Assembly (NCBI GenBank): GCA_030248295.1
Contig: JASANH010000647.1
Coordinates: 372,001 to 436,000 of the forward strand
Direction of reading: 5' to 3'
DNA length: 64,000 nucleotides
DNA from: Mesodorylaimus sp. YZB2_4
Lineage: Eukaryota; Nematoda; Enoplea; Dorylaimida; Dorylaimidae
Part shown: positions 35,986-48,368 of the stretch, piece after piece
Position numbering within the stretch: position 1 is the first letter of the stretch
How the letters are laid out: each line of letters opens with the position of its first letter
Notes under the pieces: generated by a model
Told to the model about the DNA's origin: nothing
Database searches by the model: none
Seen by the model: the letters and a program-made list of their open reading frames with translations, nothing else
Position numbers and translations under genes: made by a program

Positions 35986-36631
35986 AGCTGTTTAAGTGCA
36001 ATGCAAAGCTCATGGTGGCGCCATATATGGTAGGTCTTTATCAGGCAAGCACTAAGCAAGGAAGCAAAAACAGAAACTGAAACAAGATGAAGTCATAAAA
36101 CTAAAAATATAAACTTTTCCACAACGATCTGCCTAATGAATTGAATTAGTATCGCCGATTCGCCTACGTTGAACGCGAAGATAATGACGAATGCAAGCTA
36201 TCAAGTGTTCATGCCCATTTCTGTCGAATCGGAGCAATATTTGAGGATCGACATTTCGATTCCAGAATCAAGCAACTGCGTTTAGGAACAGAGCCTTTTC
36301 ATTGGTGATCTGATCATGCAAGTGGGCATAAACTGGATTCATCGGTTTAGGATTTTCTAGATGGGCCCCGTATTCTTGTTGAGCAAAGAATTGTATCCTT
36401 CTGCGTGAATCGTCGTTCTGGGACCACCATTGTCGAAGTGATTCCACCGTGATATTGGAATCTGGTTTCCGTTGATCCAAGTACTGGAGAAGTAAGCCGA
36501 AAAAATTTGCAGGGCTACGAAATCCTCTGGATCTCGCAGTGTATGACGTACGTGGTGCATGTATCATGTATCATTCTCTGTACTGTACATGTAAAACTGA
36601 TCGTGAGTGTGTAGGCGCTTCGCAAAAGAGG

Positions 36632-36718
36632 GATAAGAAACCGCGGGCCCTCTTGACAGCGATCCTTATTTGACCTAACCTTGTTTCTCTAAACAATGCG
36701 CGGGCCCTGTTGGCACGC
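36632..36718 (-). repeat. Inverted repeat, right arm
   Basis: Reverse-oriented match to 35897-35985 (CGCGGGCCCTCTTGACAG and CTAAACAATGCGCGGGCCCT). The enclosed 650 bp has no recognised coding content. Confidence 0.75.
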
Positions 36719-36884
36719 TCCCGAAAAAGACACTCACCGACGGCACTCGCGCGAGAGAACTTTATCTCTTTCTCAGACGGATTGAGTCCAAGACGACAGG
36801 CTCCCTGTCCTGCCAAGGAAACTGTGACAGACGCCTTTGACCGCTGCACAGCCGCAGGTTAGCGTTGATTATTCATAAAAACCC

Positions 36885-36975
36885 GCCTCCGCGCCTGGTA
36901 TTGAACCTGGGACGAAACAGCTGTAAGCCGCTACCACGCAGTGCGGGCTGGTGACTGCAGTGCACCATCGCCTCG
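36885..36975 (-). mobile_element. SINE head (tRNA-like part)
   Basis: On the - strand it reads GGCGATGGTGCACTG, then CGTCCCAGGTTCAATACC, matching the A-box-like and B-box-like parts of the 12494 element with a similar spacing. The SINE tail is not seen next to it. Confidence 0.65.
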
Positions 36976-37229
36976 ACCATTCTAATTTCTAGACCGATGA
37001 TCTTTTTTAAAAAAGTCTGTTGCTCCACCCATCACTAGATGAGTCTCGTCGTATCTTGCTAGTTTTGTTGTCTCAGCGCAAATTCATCTGTTTATATCGC
37101 TGCGTGCGTTCTTGATAATCTATGCCTGACCGCTAAGATTTTAGTCCAGCAAGCTTACACAAATTGTTTATGCGAGAACATAGCACCACATGCCAGCCAT
37201 TACTGAAATCAAAAATATGCTTTCGACTG

Positions 37230-39029
37230 CTACAGTGCAGTCTCTCCGACTTCTTTATCCTCTTGTGTCTCAATTCTTGCTTCTTCGCGCTCTGAGCATT
37301 CTTCTTCGAATTGACCATATGCCTCCTCAGTAAAACAAGGGGGCAGTTCCCATCTGGCGTCTCGCTCCTTTTGAATCGCTACCCTTTCGTGCTCGCGATC
37401 CAGACCTGCTGATTTCCTTCTAGGGTCACAAAAGTGGAGAATGAAGGGGCTTAGGATGATAGCCAAGGCTAAAATCGGTATCACGACAATGAAGGTGGTC
37501 CATGCTGCTGCGCCTAGTTGAGTCGAAGACATAGCCGAAGATGAGAATATACCGTTGATGCCATCAGCGATCCCAGGGTCGGGGCTTGGTGATGAAAAGG
37601 TTGGAAAGATGACAGGGCTACCTTTTGGCTTGGCTAAGTGGACAAAGTGCTGAAAGTGGCCTACAACAAAATGTGGATGGGTCATGTAGTATTATCTTTA
37701 ACTTAGAATCTGCGAACTCCTAGCTGCTCGAATTTTGGTAAAGGACTAATAAAGCATGCTTGCAGTACTTGCGCGTAGGCCGGAGCCAATACGATTTCAC
37801 GGGGCTTGGTGAGGTGAGGTGAGGAGCCATAATTACACGTTCCGTGTACCTGTTTTGCAAAACAGCAGTCACCTGTGAGAACATGGTCCTAGAAGTATGG
37901 GCTTACTAGTGAGGGGACCAACTAGCGTGTAAATCTGGTAGACCCGTGCGAGAAGACAGAACGAAAGCATCTGTGCTCCTGCAATTTAGATTATTATTGT
38001 CGGTCAGTCAAAGAGGTCTGGTTTGATATAAAATGGGTTGAGTAAAGGCTGAACGCTACGGCAGCTGAGACCACAACCTGCATCGACCTCCTCTCATCCA
38101 CAGTGAGCTGATAACATTTCGTTGACAAACTTACATGTCAGATTGGTCGAGCATTCGGCTATGCAAGATCCCACCATTGACACAGGCTTCAGAAAACATA
38201 AGTGGCTGTCACGCACTCGGCAATTATAATAGATTTTCCATGGACGCATGCACGCCATCTCGCACTGCAGTCCATACAAGTCATTGGAACACGTGGTCAT
38301 AGAAGAAATTGTGAGCCTGAGAAGAGTACATGATCTGTGCTGGCTACTGAATTCATTCAAGCTTTTACGAGCTTACGTAGCCAAGAAGGGATCTGCTTTG
38401 CTCGCAAGAAAGATTGGTTTGCTGAACTGGATCAGAGATTTGAAAGGTTCACGTTCAAAGACATAGTAAAATTGGGTGGTCAATGTTGGAAAGCCTTCAA
38501 GTCCATAGGCGACCAGAGTAACTCGAATTGCCATAGAAACCTGAAATAAGTCGAATAACCTGAAAGACCATGTTTTCTTGACTAGTTTTGCAAATTGTAC
38601 AGAACTTATGCACAGGACAATGCCAGAGATAGCAAGAGCTGATTCGAAGGGTTCTACTAGAGACAAGATTGTGAGCTCCCCTTCAGCCGTATGCACTTCC
38701 ATTCTCATCTTCCATACCTTGGTGTCAACTATTTCCACACACAATGCATCTTTCGAACATCCACTAATCAATTTGTCGGCCTTTATCTTTAACGGATAAT
38801 TGGCCTTGTACATGGCACGACCACTTTGTAGACACTCGTTCGATTCTGGGTTAGAATCTTCCAAGAAACAGACGTTCATCATAAAACGGCAATTACTGGT
38901 CCCGTCAGCCGCGCACAAGGCCGTAGATTCATTGAAGATTGTCAAATTGTCAAATCTAACATGCAATATAAATTGAGACGAAGATACGAAATGCACGAAA
39001 CCAAGTAGAACCAATGCGGTGATTATCAT
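37230..39029 (-). CDS. DSL-domain Notch ligand-like protein lacking EGF repeats
   Basis: A putative type I membrane ligand for Notch receptors. Exons on - are 39029-38718, 38540-38377, 38316-38135 and 37660-37230; phases agree and give 362 aa. In order: signal peptide (MIITALVLLGFVHFVSSS), an MNNL-like region (NCRFMMNVCFLEDSN, later AIRVTLVAYGLEG), and a DSL domain with all six cysteines in order (TCSNDLYGLQCEMACM, WKIYYNCRVRDSHLCFL, VGSC). A short Cys-containing linker (IAECSTNLTC) and a Ser/Pro stretch follow, then one membrane span (AAAWTTFIVVIPILALAIIL) and a charged cytoplasmic tail of about 75 residues ending ETAL, a class I PDZ-ligand pattern. Typical Delta/Serrate/LAG-2 ligands have EGF repeats after DSL; none is visible here. 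The 177-bp first intron has no stop in frame, so the unspliced frame is also open. Confidence 0.8.
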
Positions 39030-40365
39030 CTCGGAAAAAATACTTAGGAATGGTTAGACCCCCTGGAAGAGGTGTTGATAGAGCTTAGAAGTTCGTCCGA
39101 CCTTTGAACACACTATCCCGCATTAGTTTCGATACTGCGCAGTCTCGTCTAGGCTAAAACGTTAGCTGGGTACATTCGTCAGCTGCTTCCGATATGCATC
39201 ATGATGTTTTTAATCATTTTTGTGGGGCTGGGGCTGGAAACATAGCATTGAGATAAGGTCAACTGCGTACGCAACAGGGAGATCACGAAACTGGTCAGGT
39301 ACCGGTATGCCAAACCTTATTTCGTGGCCTCACAGTACAGCGAGGCGAATGATGTGCTGCGGGCCGGCCAAATGTTGTGAGTTTAGAAAAGGCGGTACAA
39401 AGGCATTCCGATTATTTTGTCGCAGAACCAAACTGGCCATTTGAGCTACAACCTGATGTTGGCCAGTAGTAAACAAAGTGGACACACAACAGCTCCTTTT
39501 CTGTAGCTAACCAGACAGTGGCTTTCTCAGATGGACTCTGAATGTTCCTGGTGTAAGCCAGCTGAACCTGGCTCTTCACCACTCGCGACATACTGTAGAT
39601 ACACTGTAATGGCTCAGATGACTGTTGGGTGACTCATATGGGTCACCCAACGGCCCGACGTGACAGGTCAGCGATATGTCATAAATTACAAACTGACCAC
39701 TACCGCTGGTGATATAAGCCCAGGACGGGTCGATATGGATAAACACCAAACCACTGCATCACCGAAGATTCTTCGTTGATAAGTCGACTGGCAAGTGGGC
39801 ACAGGAAGCCCTGGCGCGAGAATACCAGGTCGAAGAAACCTTGACACTTTGCTAATCCCTAAATTGGAGAGAATTGACTGCGATCTGTACCTAGTTGCTG
39901 ACTAATATAGTAGAAGCATGGGATTGCAGATCTGATTATAGCTAGCAGAAAGATCTTGATGAAAAATTGGATAAAACATGACCTAATTATCAATAGATAC
40001 GTTTGCATAGTCAGCCATCCATATTTGCATATTGCCGAAATCCTCATATGCTACCCGCTTTAAGTGGAAGACCATTCCTGGTGCAATTTGGCCAACTTGT
40101 AGGACCTCTAATCCACGTTGATGAGACATGTTATTCAGATCAGGTCAAAGGCAGATAAGCACACGGATAGAGTAAACCACACATAACACAATATAAAAAG
40201 AACAAAACCTGTAAAGCAAAAAGTACCTATACCAACAAGACTGCACTTCAAACGCCGTGTCTGGCGAATGCAACATCATCACCTAGATACACTTTTGTCA
40301 CATATCATATGATAGCGCAGTACGTACTGATAACGTAAAATCTGGACGGCATGATACAAGGGATG
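39030..40365. other. Intergenic, no gene seen
   Basis: No supportable gene. An imperfect hairpin with 10-bp arms (GTTGGGTGAC / GTCACCCAAC) lies at about 39625-39652. Confidence 0.4.
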
Positions 40366-41958
40366 TTATTTTTTCCAAAATTGTCCTCTCCTTCGTGATA
40401 AACTAGTCGATTCAGTGGTGTCCCAAAGCTCTCTTACCCGCACAGCGTCCAATATGTACTCGTTTTCCTCATCCACATCCAAAGAATTACTGATACTATA
40501 CGAAGAATAGTAACCCGCATCCGAGTCTTCCATCGAGGCAGTCATTGATAGTTCCTCTCCAGGCGCTTTCCCAAACACGGATGCCAGTTCCTTATCACTG
40601 ACGCAACTGGTCAGTGATAAGGGCACATTGTCCCCTTGAACACTATCTTCTTCGTCGACAATCACTGAGCGATAAAGCAGACGACAATCCGAGAGCAGGA
40701 ATTGCTGTTTCTCACGAATCAATGACGCCACACAAGAATCTAATTCCTGCATTTCCATTTTCACTGATTTCATATCCAATTGCAAACGTTCAAAGTTCGC
40801 GGCCGTCGATTGGCCCAGTCCATAATAAAGAGTTGGACTAAAAATACTGCCATCGCTACCCATCTCTGACAATTTACTCGATGAGCCCATCGATGCCGCC
40901 GCGCTGCGGCGACTGTTCAATCGGGACCATATCGAATGTTCGTCGACGGCAGAGAAATCAAAGGAGAAATCGAAAACAGGCGAGGCAGTGACGGGGGAGA
41001 ATATCGAGTCCCAGAAATACTGTCCACTCTGGGAACTCAGTGAGGAAGACGAGGACGTGCGGGTGTTGCACGCAGAGCAACGAGATGCCCGTGAGCGGCT
41101 TTGTGGCAGCGGGCTCGACCAAAGGCTGCTCTGATGATGGCGCTGCGATGCTGCCAGACTCGAACGAACGGCTTTCGATGCGTATTGTTGAATGGCCTAA
41201 AAGGGAAACAGTGATTGATTGCAGCGACCTGAAGCTTAGCTGTATTTGTCTCATATGACCCCTCAACGGTTGATGATCGCTGGGGCCATATACCATGGTG
41301 ATCACTCCGAATATTGACCATCTGCTCGAGAGCAATCAGTGCATAAAGATTACCACTGAGGTCCCGTCAGCCCAGAAACAAGTGATTCCTGATTTGTCAG
41401 TGTTCTCGCTAATCCAATCCGTATCGGCATAGGCATCATTCAAGCCAGTACGACCACCCATCTACATGACCGCTCATCTCTCACATCATACCTTATCACT
41501 ACGCCGGCCAATGACAATGTCCGAAATGAATTCCACTTCCCGCTGATCCACACTGATCACTCGATTGTCATCCTTCTTCTCCTTATTGTTCACAGCACGC
41601 GATCCAGACCACCAGCGACGAAACCACGAGACCACGTTCGAACTAGCCAAGGCACGCAATGTCGAACGAAGCTGGTAAGCCAAATACGAACCAATGCCGA
41701 GCAAGAATACGTAACCGGAAGTTCGAGCTGAAATTCAAAGACTCTTTCATATTGCTCGATCTCCTTATTGGAGTCCTTTAAAATTTGCTCCCTTATAACA
41801 CTTTTATGAAGCCATCGGCGAACGCAGCCACATGCCTCATTCCCCCCATCATCATCCATACCTGCCCAATGCAACTTATCAGAAGACACGAAGAGGACGG
41901 TCGTAGCATTCTGACTAGGGCGATAGCAAACGAAGTAGAGGCACGTATTGAGACTCAT
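40366..41958 (-). CDS. Membrane-anchored coiled-coil protein, unrecognised
   Basis: Exons on - are 41958-41862, 41727-41492 and 41196-40366, joined with consistent phases (387 aa). I do not recognise the family. The first 30 residues are MSLNTCLYFVCYRPSQN and onward. A membrane segment follows at about 36-52 (YVFLLGIGSYLAYQL), then a basic stretch (RRWWSGSRAVNNKEKK). The rest is Ser-rich with a predicted coiled coil (ANFERLQLDMKSVKMEMQEL) and an acidic, Tyr/Ser-rich region (MEDSDAGYYSSYS; DVDEENEYILDAV), ending RRRGQFWKK. The layout of an N-terminal anchor, basic patch, coiled coil and acidic motif resembles tail-out organelle-surface proteins such as RMDN3 or mitoguardin, but no diagnostic domain is present. 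The start ATG is the first in frame after a stop, in AAAAATGAG context. Confidence 0.6.
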
Positions 41959-42531
41959 TTTTGACTTCCATCCACCATTCACAAACAAGACAGCCCGAAG
42001 CACATTGTCAATCAATGTTTATAATTAGATCAAATGTAGCACTGACGAGGAGGAGCAGGACACGTGGCCCTGTGACTCATAGTGATGAGACAATCTGCCG
42101 TTTGGACCTGTGCCATATTATCCCGACGGCCTCTCATGAACCCGCCATTGTCTCAAAACGTGGATGAGAAGAAAGGACAGCTGACAGACAGGGGCGAGGT
42201 AGTGATCTCTCTGACGTAATGGCGAGGACACGTATGCAACGGCACGCTGTCCTCCTCTGTCTAAAGTCGTAAATTGAGACAAAGAGATGGGGTATACTGT
42301 GAATGAAACGGGGCCTTCCAAAATGACCCACTGAACAGGGATTTCTGCAAGGTACAGGTCAAGCTGCTGCCCATGTGAAATGCAAATCCAGGACACAAGG
42401 ATAGCCCTTGAGCTGAAACCATAAATGCACAAATTGAGGGGATTTTGCAAAAGTGCAGAAAACAGAACCCCGACTTAACCCTTTCTGAATGTATACGGTT
42501 TCTGATCGAATCCACTGCTAGTGGGACCATG

Positions 42532-42912
42532 TTACGAGCGATAGGCCTCATCTTTGACTGATCGCAGGTACTGTACTAGGTACGTGTTCATTTGAGCAGA
42601 TTGGTCAGACGACGTCCAAAGACCAGCTCTCTGCTCACCCTCAGCCAAGGATTTCCCCCAACACTCACCAGCGCAGTTCCATTGCTCCCGAGTATTATCC
42701 AATATCAACACGCCAGCATAGCGAGATAACCGATTTCCAATATGGGGCCGGGCCTCAACCATCAATCCGGCCGTTGATGCCAAATATGGCAGCACATTCC
42801 TCACGGCCGACTGGGCACAAGTCCCAAACGCCCCAATCAAACTGGGATCAATGGTCAGTGAACAGATGGACTTCATCGAGCCGAATGACCACAAAGACAG
42901 ATAGTCAGCCAT
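42532..42912 (-). CDS. Small hypothetical protein (126 aa)
   Basis: A single open frame starting AAGATGG (MADYLSLWSFGSMKSICSLT) with Kozak-like context and ending YLVQYLRSVKDEAYRS. Composition looks protein-like (mixed hydrophobic and charged, amphipathic C-terminus). A GTGAGT donor lies inside at the WNCAG codons, but no acceptor continues the frame downstream, so I prefer the unspliced form. Family unknown. It could be the first exon of something longer. Confidence 0.4.
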   Translation of the reverse strand: MADYLSLWSFGSMKSICSLTIDPSLIGAFGTCAQSAVRNVLPYLASTAGLMVEARPHIGNRLSRYAGVLILDNTREQWNCAGECWGKSLAEGEQRAGLWTSSDQSAQMNTYLVQYLRSVKDEAYRS

Positions 42913-43984
42913 CTTAGAGACCCACTGACTCAAGTGTAAAAGACTTTAAACTGGCAAAACGAAGACAAGAAAATGCTGCCGGCAGACTCGAGCCACATTC
43001 GTCACAGCCATTGCATATGAGGATGGAATGCGCTTGCAAAAGCCATCCTATCTGCTTGCTACTTCAGCTGACGAGTCGAGTCGAATGTCACCGCCCTTCC
43101 TTGTCTCACTCCTGCATAACTCCCTCACACTCGTGAACTATCATGGGAATGACACCTCCCCCCCCCCCCCCAACCTGACGCACCCAATTAGACCAAATGA
43201 CATTGAAACTTCATATTCCCTACTCCAGACCAGACATGGTAACACATAGCTGCCATATAATTTTGATCTGCAACGCCTAGCCGACCAGCAGACATAGCAC
43301 ATCTTTTCAAACCTGGACCATACGACTGATCGATGAGCTCACACTCAAATAATAGCAACCTGCCTAGCATAATTTCGCCTACATGTTGCATAAAAAACTA
43401 AAGCAAGCAAGCGCAGATAAAACGTGCCGCACAAGAGACAGACTAGGGAGCAAAAAAGTCCAATTTTGGCAACACATGAATCGAACACGCCATGCGGAAT
43501 AAGGCAGCGGATAAAACCATCTTCTTACACAAATCCACGAGCCCCATACAATTCCGATCACCGACACACTATCACAAACCAGGTACGCAGCACCACGCTT
43601 ACTTCGCAATCACTATGACTTATCAGTGATCAAATTTGTTCACACGCTTGTGAACGCTAAGCGTGAATACTGCAGCCAAACCTTATCCCCTTGGTCCAAC
43701 TGCATATATGGAAGCAGCGAAGGATAATCAATGTGACCTAACTCTGCACCCCGCCACCCAACCCATTTACAACTAAAATCCACAAGCGTACATAGAATAG
43801 AAACAGTGCTAACAGCAAATATCGCTGTACCCACACTGAGCTCATCCATTCCCTCATCCCACATCACAACGCATTGCTCGCTACTATTCAAAAATGACTA
43901 AAGCGAGCTCGGAGGCATAATTTGCACACTTAGAAATAAGTTTGCATCCAAAGATCTCATTGAAAACCTAATTTGCAAATATTC
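42913..43984. other. Intergenic with a C14 tract
   Basis: No gene seen. A run of 14 cytosines lies at 43158-43171. The 3'UTR of MCU (-) should lie at its right edge. Confidence 0.45.
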
Positions 43985-46900
43985 CTATGTCATCTTCGCA
44001 TTAGAAGGTGCACTGCTCTTGATACCACCCACTGCTTCCTCCTCCACTCTACTACCCGTCGATTTCATGTCTCGAACCACAGTTATCACCTGCTCCATCA
44101 GGGGCGTCTCGTATATGTTCCTGTACGGAGCAAAGGTCGGCAGTCGACGCAAACGATCCAAATCCTTCTCCAATTCGTGCAAACTTTCTTTCGTGCGATT
44201 ATATTTCTCCACATCAAACCCCTTCTTTCGACACAGTTTGTAAAACTTATTCAAGGCCATCCTTTCTTTGGCATCGGGGTATTCGTATTGCTATAAAAGA
44301 CCAAAAGCAGCTTTAACCGAATTCAACTGGCCTAGATTGCGCGCTACATCTTTGCAACAATCCCCTAAGCTAACATTTGCGCCCATAACTCTCATCGCCG
44401 AGCAAGCGCATTCTGGTGACGTGATCACGCACACACCCTAGCCACTCCAACGTTTTATTAGCCGTTTCCGTGCGAGACGGAGAGCGTGAGAAGGCTTACT
44501 TTTCTTATAAGATCCCACACAAAGCTGCAACGAATTCATTTAAGCAGGTGAATGGCTCAGTGCCGGCCTATCTCTCGTGCACTCGTAAATCACCCCTTTC
44601 CAAACCGCTCCCGCTACCCCTATGCATCCAGCACACAGAAGGGGGATCAATTTCTAGCTAGCCCTTATCCATGAAAAGGCTTCGATCTCACACATGTCAA
44701 GTTTAAAAAACTAAATCTCTTGGTTCCTCTTCGTCTGTTCCTGGCGTGTTATTCATTGCTAGCGAGAACCCCCGCCGCTTTACATGGTGAGTCTTAAACA
44801 AAACCCATTTCTATCCTTTGCACCATCCCATTTCCTCAGCAAAAAAGCATCGATTATTTGTGTTCATTATCAACAGAGACAGCCCCCGCACCCGTTGCCA
44901 CCTACCATACTCCCTGGTGAACCGGTCGAGCAAATTAGGCAATCCAGAGCTAGCTCAGCCATAAATCAAATTTCTCTTTCCCTCCTCCCTTTAACTACCG
45001 TTACAAAACCAGGCAGCTGTGCCCTCCATATTTGCACACACGGCCACACAAACTCATCGCCCATTTCACTCTTGCCACTATATCAACGTCAAAAATCTCC
45101 CCTCTCTCCACCCCGTTCGGATTCAGCCCCATTGTACCCAATTGATCGACCTATACCCACCGCACCAAGGCGAAAAAGTTTCAGATCCCATTCTGTTTAG
45201 ATATGAAAACAGAAGAGCACTTACGATTCGCGTTGCGACGAAATACGCATAGCCACCGATGACGGCAGTATATGTCGCGAAATACGTGACCGGCTCCATA
45301 ATATCCCAGCTGTATTCGAACCAAGTTAGCCGAGCAAAAGCTCCCATTTGCACACCCATCAACGCTAATCCAAACCATAATAATCGATTCGTTCTTTTCT
45401 CACTTTCACGAGCAAGCAATTGCTTTTGCTGAAAAAACCAACGCAAAGTCGAGTAAACAGACAGCAAGAAGGCTATCTACAAGCCTCATTATACATCAGC
45501 ATTTGGCAATCCTGCGCTGCTCTGCCCCTAACCAATATTATATAATTAACAAAGCCTAACTTATTCAAAAACCCCGTCTTTTCCCCCGCACTCAACCAAA
45601 GCTTCCCCCACTCGTTTGGACATTTTCGAAAGTAAAAATCGCGTAAAGAGCTTTCGTCTGCTTTATTTACCTTTTCTAATGGCTCCAACGCTTGCCGCAC
45701 GGTTTCCAATTTCGCCACTAGCTCACGTTCGGTTCGCAAACATTGCTCGTCGGCGTTCAACGACGCATGTAAGCTGGCGACAAGAGCTTTGACATCGTTG
45801 AGCTGTTGAATATGCTCTGCAGTCAGCGATGCTAAAATGAATACAAATTTATCCTATTTAACAACAAGACGTGTCAAATACCGCCTTACCATGTTTAGGC
45901 GGACTAGCAAGATATAATCGATCGTTAAGTCGAATATGGAAATCCGACTGCATCAAATGTTCGATAGATGTCGAACCAGCAATTTTTGTTCCGTCTAAAA
46001 CGCAATATCCTTGGTATCTCGACATTACAAAACCTGAAACCTCTTACCAACATTATAGAGCCCGATCGTATCGACCCCTCGGTCCTCTCTTCTGACATAA
46101 TCGCATAAATCGGATACAGTTTCCGTAATCGGCCTGAGTGCGAATTCGCAACGCTCACCACGCGACGGCAATGTCAACGTCAGCACCGGCAGCCCGTGGC
46201 GATATTGAATAGTCACATCTAAAAATCAAAAGGCAAAATCAAACACAATTCCGTTAGATATTTATGAATAAACCCATCTCGCTCCCTATTGCCACCATTC
46301 AGCGGCAAGGGATACCTTTATCACGAAACATACGCCCGAGGGAACTAGTCGCTGCAGGGTATGCGCACATAAGTACACTAGAAACGAATCACTTATTCCT
46401 CTTCAATATTTGGTACGGTTCAACTGCCTGGACTATAGACGACCTTAACTGTTAGCAGCGCACTTTTCCAATACGCGAGGTCTCAAGAGACATTAGCACT
46501 AATGGCATTCTCGTCTTCGTACGCGCATATAGGACCAAGCAATTTCATGAATCGCGTCACCACCTAAGCACAGCGTCAAAGACGGCGAGGCTGGAGCAAT
46601 GTTCAACCGAAAATACGCGGTGTTTCGCTCCCTATTCAATGCCGAGAAAACCCCACTTGGAATCAGCAGCACAAAAAAACCTAATGCCACACACAACGCG
46701 GTAACAGAATTCGTTTCGTCGTCTCCTTCAACGGATGCACAAAAAAGTTGAGCGAAACTGTTGCTTTCCTAGCCTGCACCCAGGCCAGGCAGTGTTTGAT
46801 TGATAAGTGTAGGCCGCGCTCAGACAAGTTTTGAAGAGAAGATGAAAGAGTTAGTTAGCCCTCTGACGCATTACAGCACACAAAGAACTCTGACCCAGAA

Positions 46901-48019
46901 AAGACAGTGAAGAGTCATATATGGAATTAAAGCTGCAATACTTCAAGATGAAGTGTCTTGTTTTTCTACATTTTCTAAATTCTTCTTGGGTCGATGTCAG
47001 AGTAAACAACGCAGCTAGCATGAAGAAAAAGCAGGTGCTGCCAGCCAAAGCGTATCGATTGAAAGAAAAGCAATGCATTTTAAATGCGTTTGCTTCCAAT
47101 TACGGCCTGAACTGTTCTCATTCCGTTCAAACGCTGACTCAGTTGATTTCCGCTCAGGAAACATTATTCTTGCCTTCAAAGAGCGTCTCGTCTCCTGCTG
47201 CTTCCTTTTAGTTTGCGCACACGTGAAAAAGACGGATGAGAGAACCTTACATGCAGCTTTAATCATGAATGTAACTGAATCTTTTATAGATAATGACGGG
47301 TAGCAAAGTGCATTTGTGCGATCACAAGAAAGCGAGGAAAAATTTAGCATTTAAGCCCAGCATATTTGCCTGTGCAAATATTATTGATAATCTCATAAAC
47401 CCTGGCGTTCGCTTTGCCAAGTACCCATATTCTCACTCAACGCACTGCTTGAACCGGAGTGCCTTCTCTTTCCTTTCGCGGCGCTTTTGGCAACGGCTGC
47501 CAGCATACCACTTCCCTTATCAGGAGAAGTGTGACTCAAAACGAAAACCCCGTTCATCAAATGCCGCCCACACCATTGGAGGAGAGGTGAACAATAAAAG
47601 TAAACGTGTGTCATCTTCTTACCTCCTTCGATTACTTGCTGAGATGTAGCCACAGTCGCGAATCCGGCAAATTGCACGTTCCGCAGTCGACAGCTAGCTA
47701 ATGAAATGCATGGACAATGAGCCGGAAACGAGAAAAACTAAAATGATAGGCAGATAATTTAACTGAAATGACGCGATGAAGTGAAATAATTAGGTAGACC
47801 TACCTGCATAGGTGTTTGGTGAGACACACGCAATGACGCATTTCGATCAAAACGGCGAACAAAACTTAGGTTCCGACGATATTGATTAGATGATTTTGAC
47901 GCAAATAAACGCATAGATTTCGAAGCCGAAAGCGCAGTAGAATAAATAAACGTTCCGTTAAAAGCTACTAATCGACAAGCATTCAGTGAGCCCGTCGCCG
48001 AGAAAGCGACAGAGGCCAT
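43985..48019 (-). CDS. mcu: Mitochondrial calcium uniporter pore subunit
   Basis: Pore-forming subunit of the uniporter that imports Ca2+ across the inner mitochondrial membrane. Exons on -: 48019-47804, about 47697-47623, 46218-46048, 45994-45890, 45831-45671, 45428-45225 and 44290-43985. Exon 1 encodes a Ser/Arg-rich, acid-poor presequence (FASKSSNQYRRNLSFVRRF). The N-terminal domain is recognisable (VTIQYRHGLPVLTLTLPSR; EDRGVDTIGLYNVDGTKIAG). Coiled coil 1 is ELVAKLETVRQALEPLEK. TM1 is followed by the filter sequence WDIMEPVTYF (DIME motif) and TM2 (YAYFVATR). Then come EYPDAKERM and coiled coil 2 (VEKYNRTKESLHELEKDLDR). All junctions from exon 3 on are phase-consistent. The exon 1-2 join is not: exon 2 needs one extra base or another donor, so the border in the presequence is uncertain. 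It is divergent from MICU1. Confidence 0.95.
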
Positions 48020-48368
48020 TGTTCTACTGTATGCCTGCCTTCTTATCTTTTATATTAAACGCTGGTAGTGAAATTTTGATGTGGTGAAGGACTTTTACAA
48101 AAAGAAACGGTTCGAAAACCGGACTCCGGAGACCAAATAAAGTGACACAAATCGCACAACGACAACCAACGGCTCAATAGAGGTCTGTGCCACGCAAAAG
48201 CAGACTTCTGCTCTTATTTGATATAAGCAGCAAGAGTTGTCTGCTTCTCCGCGCACGTTTCCGCACGTGCACTCCGACCGTATCGATCGTTTTTCTGCTT
48301 TTGATTCATGATAAGTATGTGAATCGAGATAGCAATTTTGCTCTTTTAAGTTTTTTAACCCCGCAAAA
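48020..48368. promoter_or_regulatory. Shared MCU-MICU1 bidirectional promoter region
   Basis: Only 349 bp separate the two start codons, so both promoters and 5'UTRs must lie here. A symmetric E-box GCACGTGC (CACGTG at 48264-48269) lies 245 bp from the MCU and 99 bp from the MICU1 start codon, with a related GCGCACGT just to its left. TATA-like AT-rich runs flank each start (TTTTATATTAAA at about 48049; AAGTTTTTTAA at about 48348). Shared regulation is inferred. Confidence 0.7.

Larger units (their letters stand above)
34651..37229. other. Intergenic, repeat-rich
   Basis: No gene seen. It holds the right copy of the direct repeat (35312-35590), an inverted repeat pair (35897-35985 and 36632-36718) and a SINE head (36885-36975). 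A region at 35005-35070 contains a tRNA B-box-like stretch. Confidence 0.5.

Noticed and set aside
41704..42015. Joining the 42.5-42.9 kb ORF to the membrane/coiled-coil gene
   Set aside because: No AG acceptor exists before the open part of the next exon and all frames upstream carry stops.
44470..45200. + strand ORFs within the MCU locus
   Set aside because: They lie in MCU introns or opposite its exons and lack any domain or splice support.
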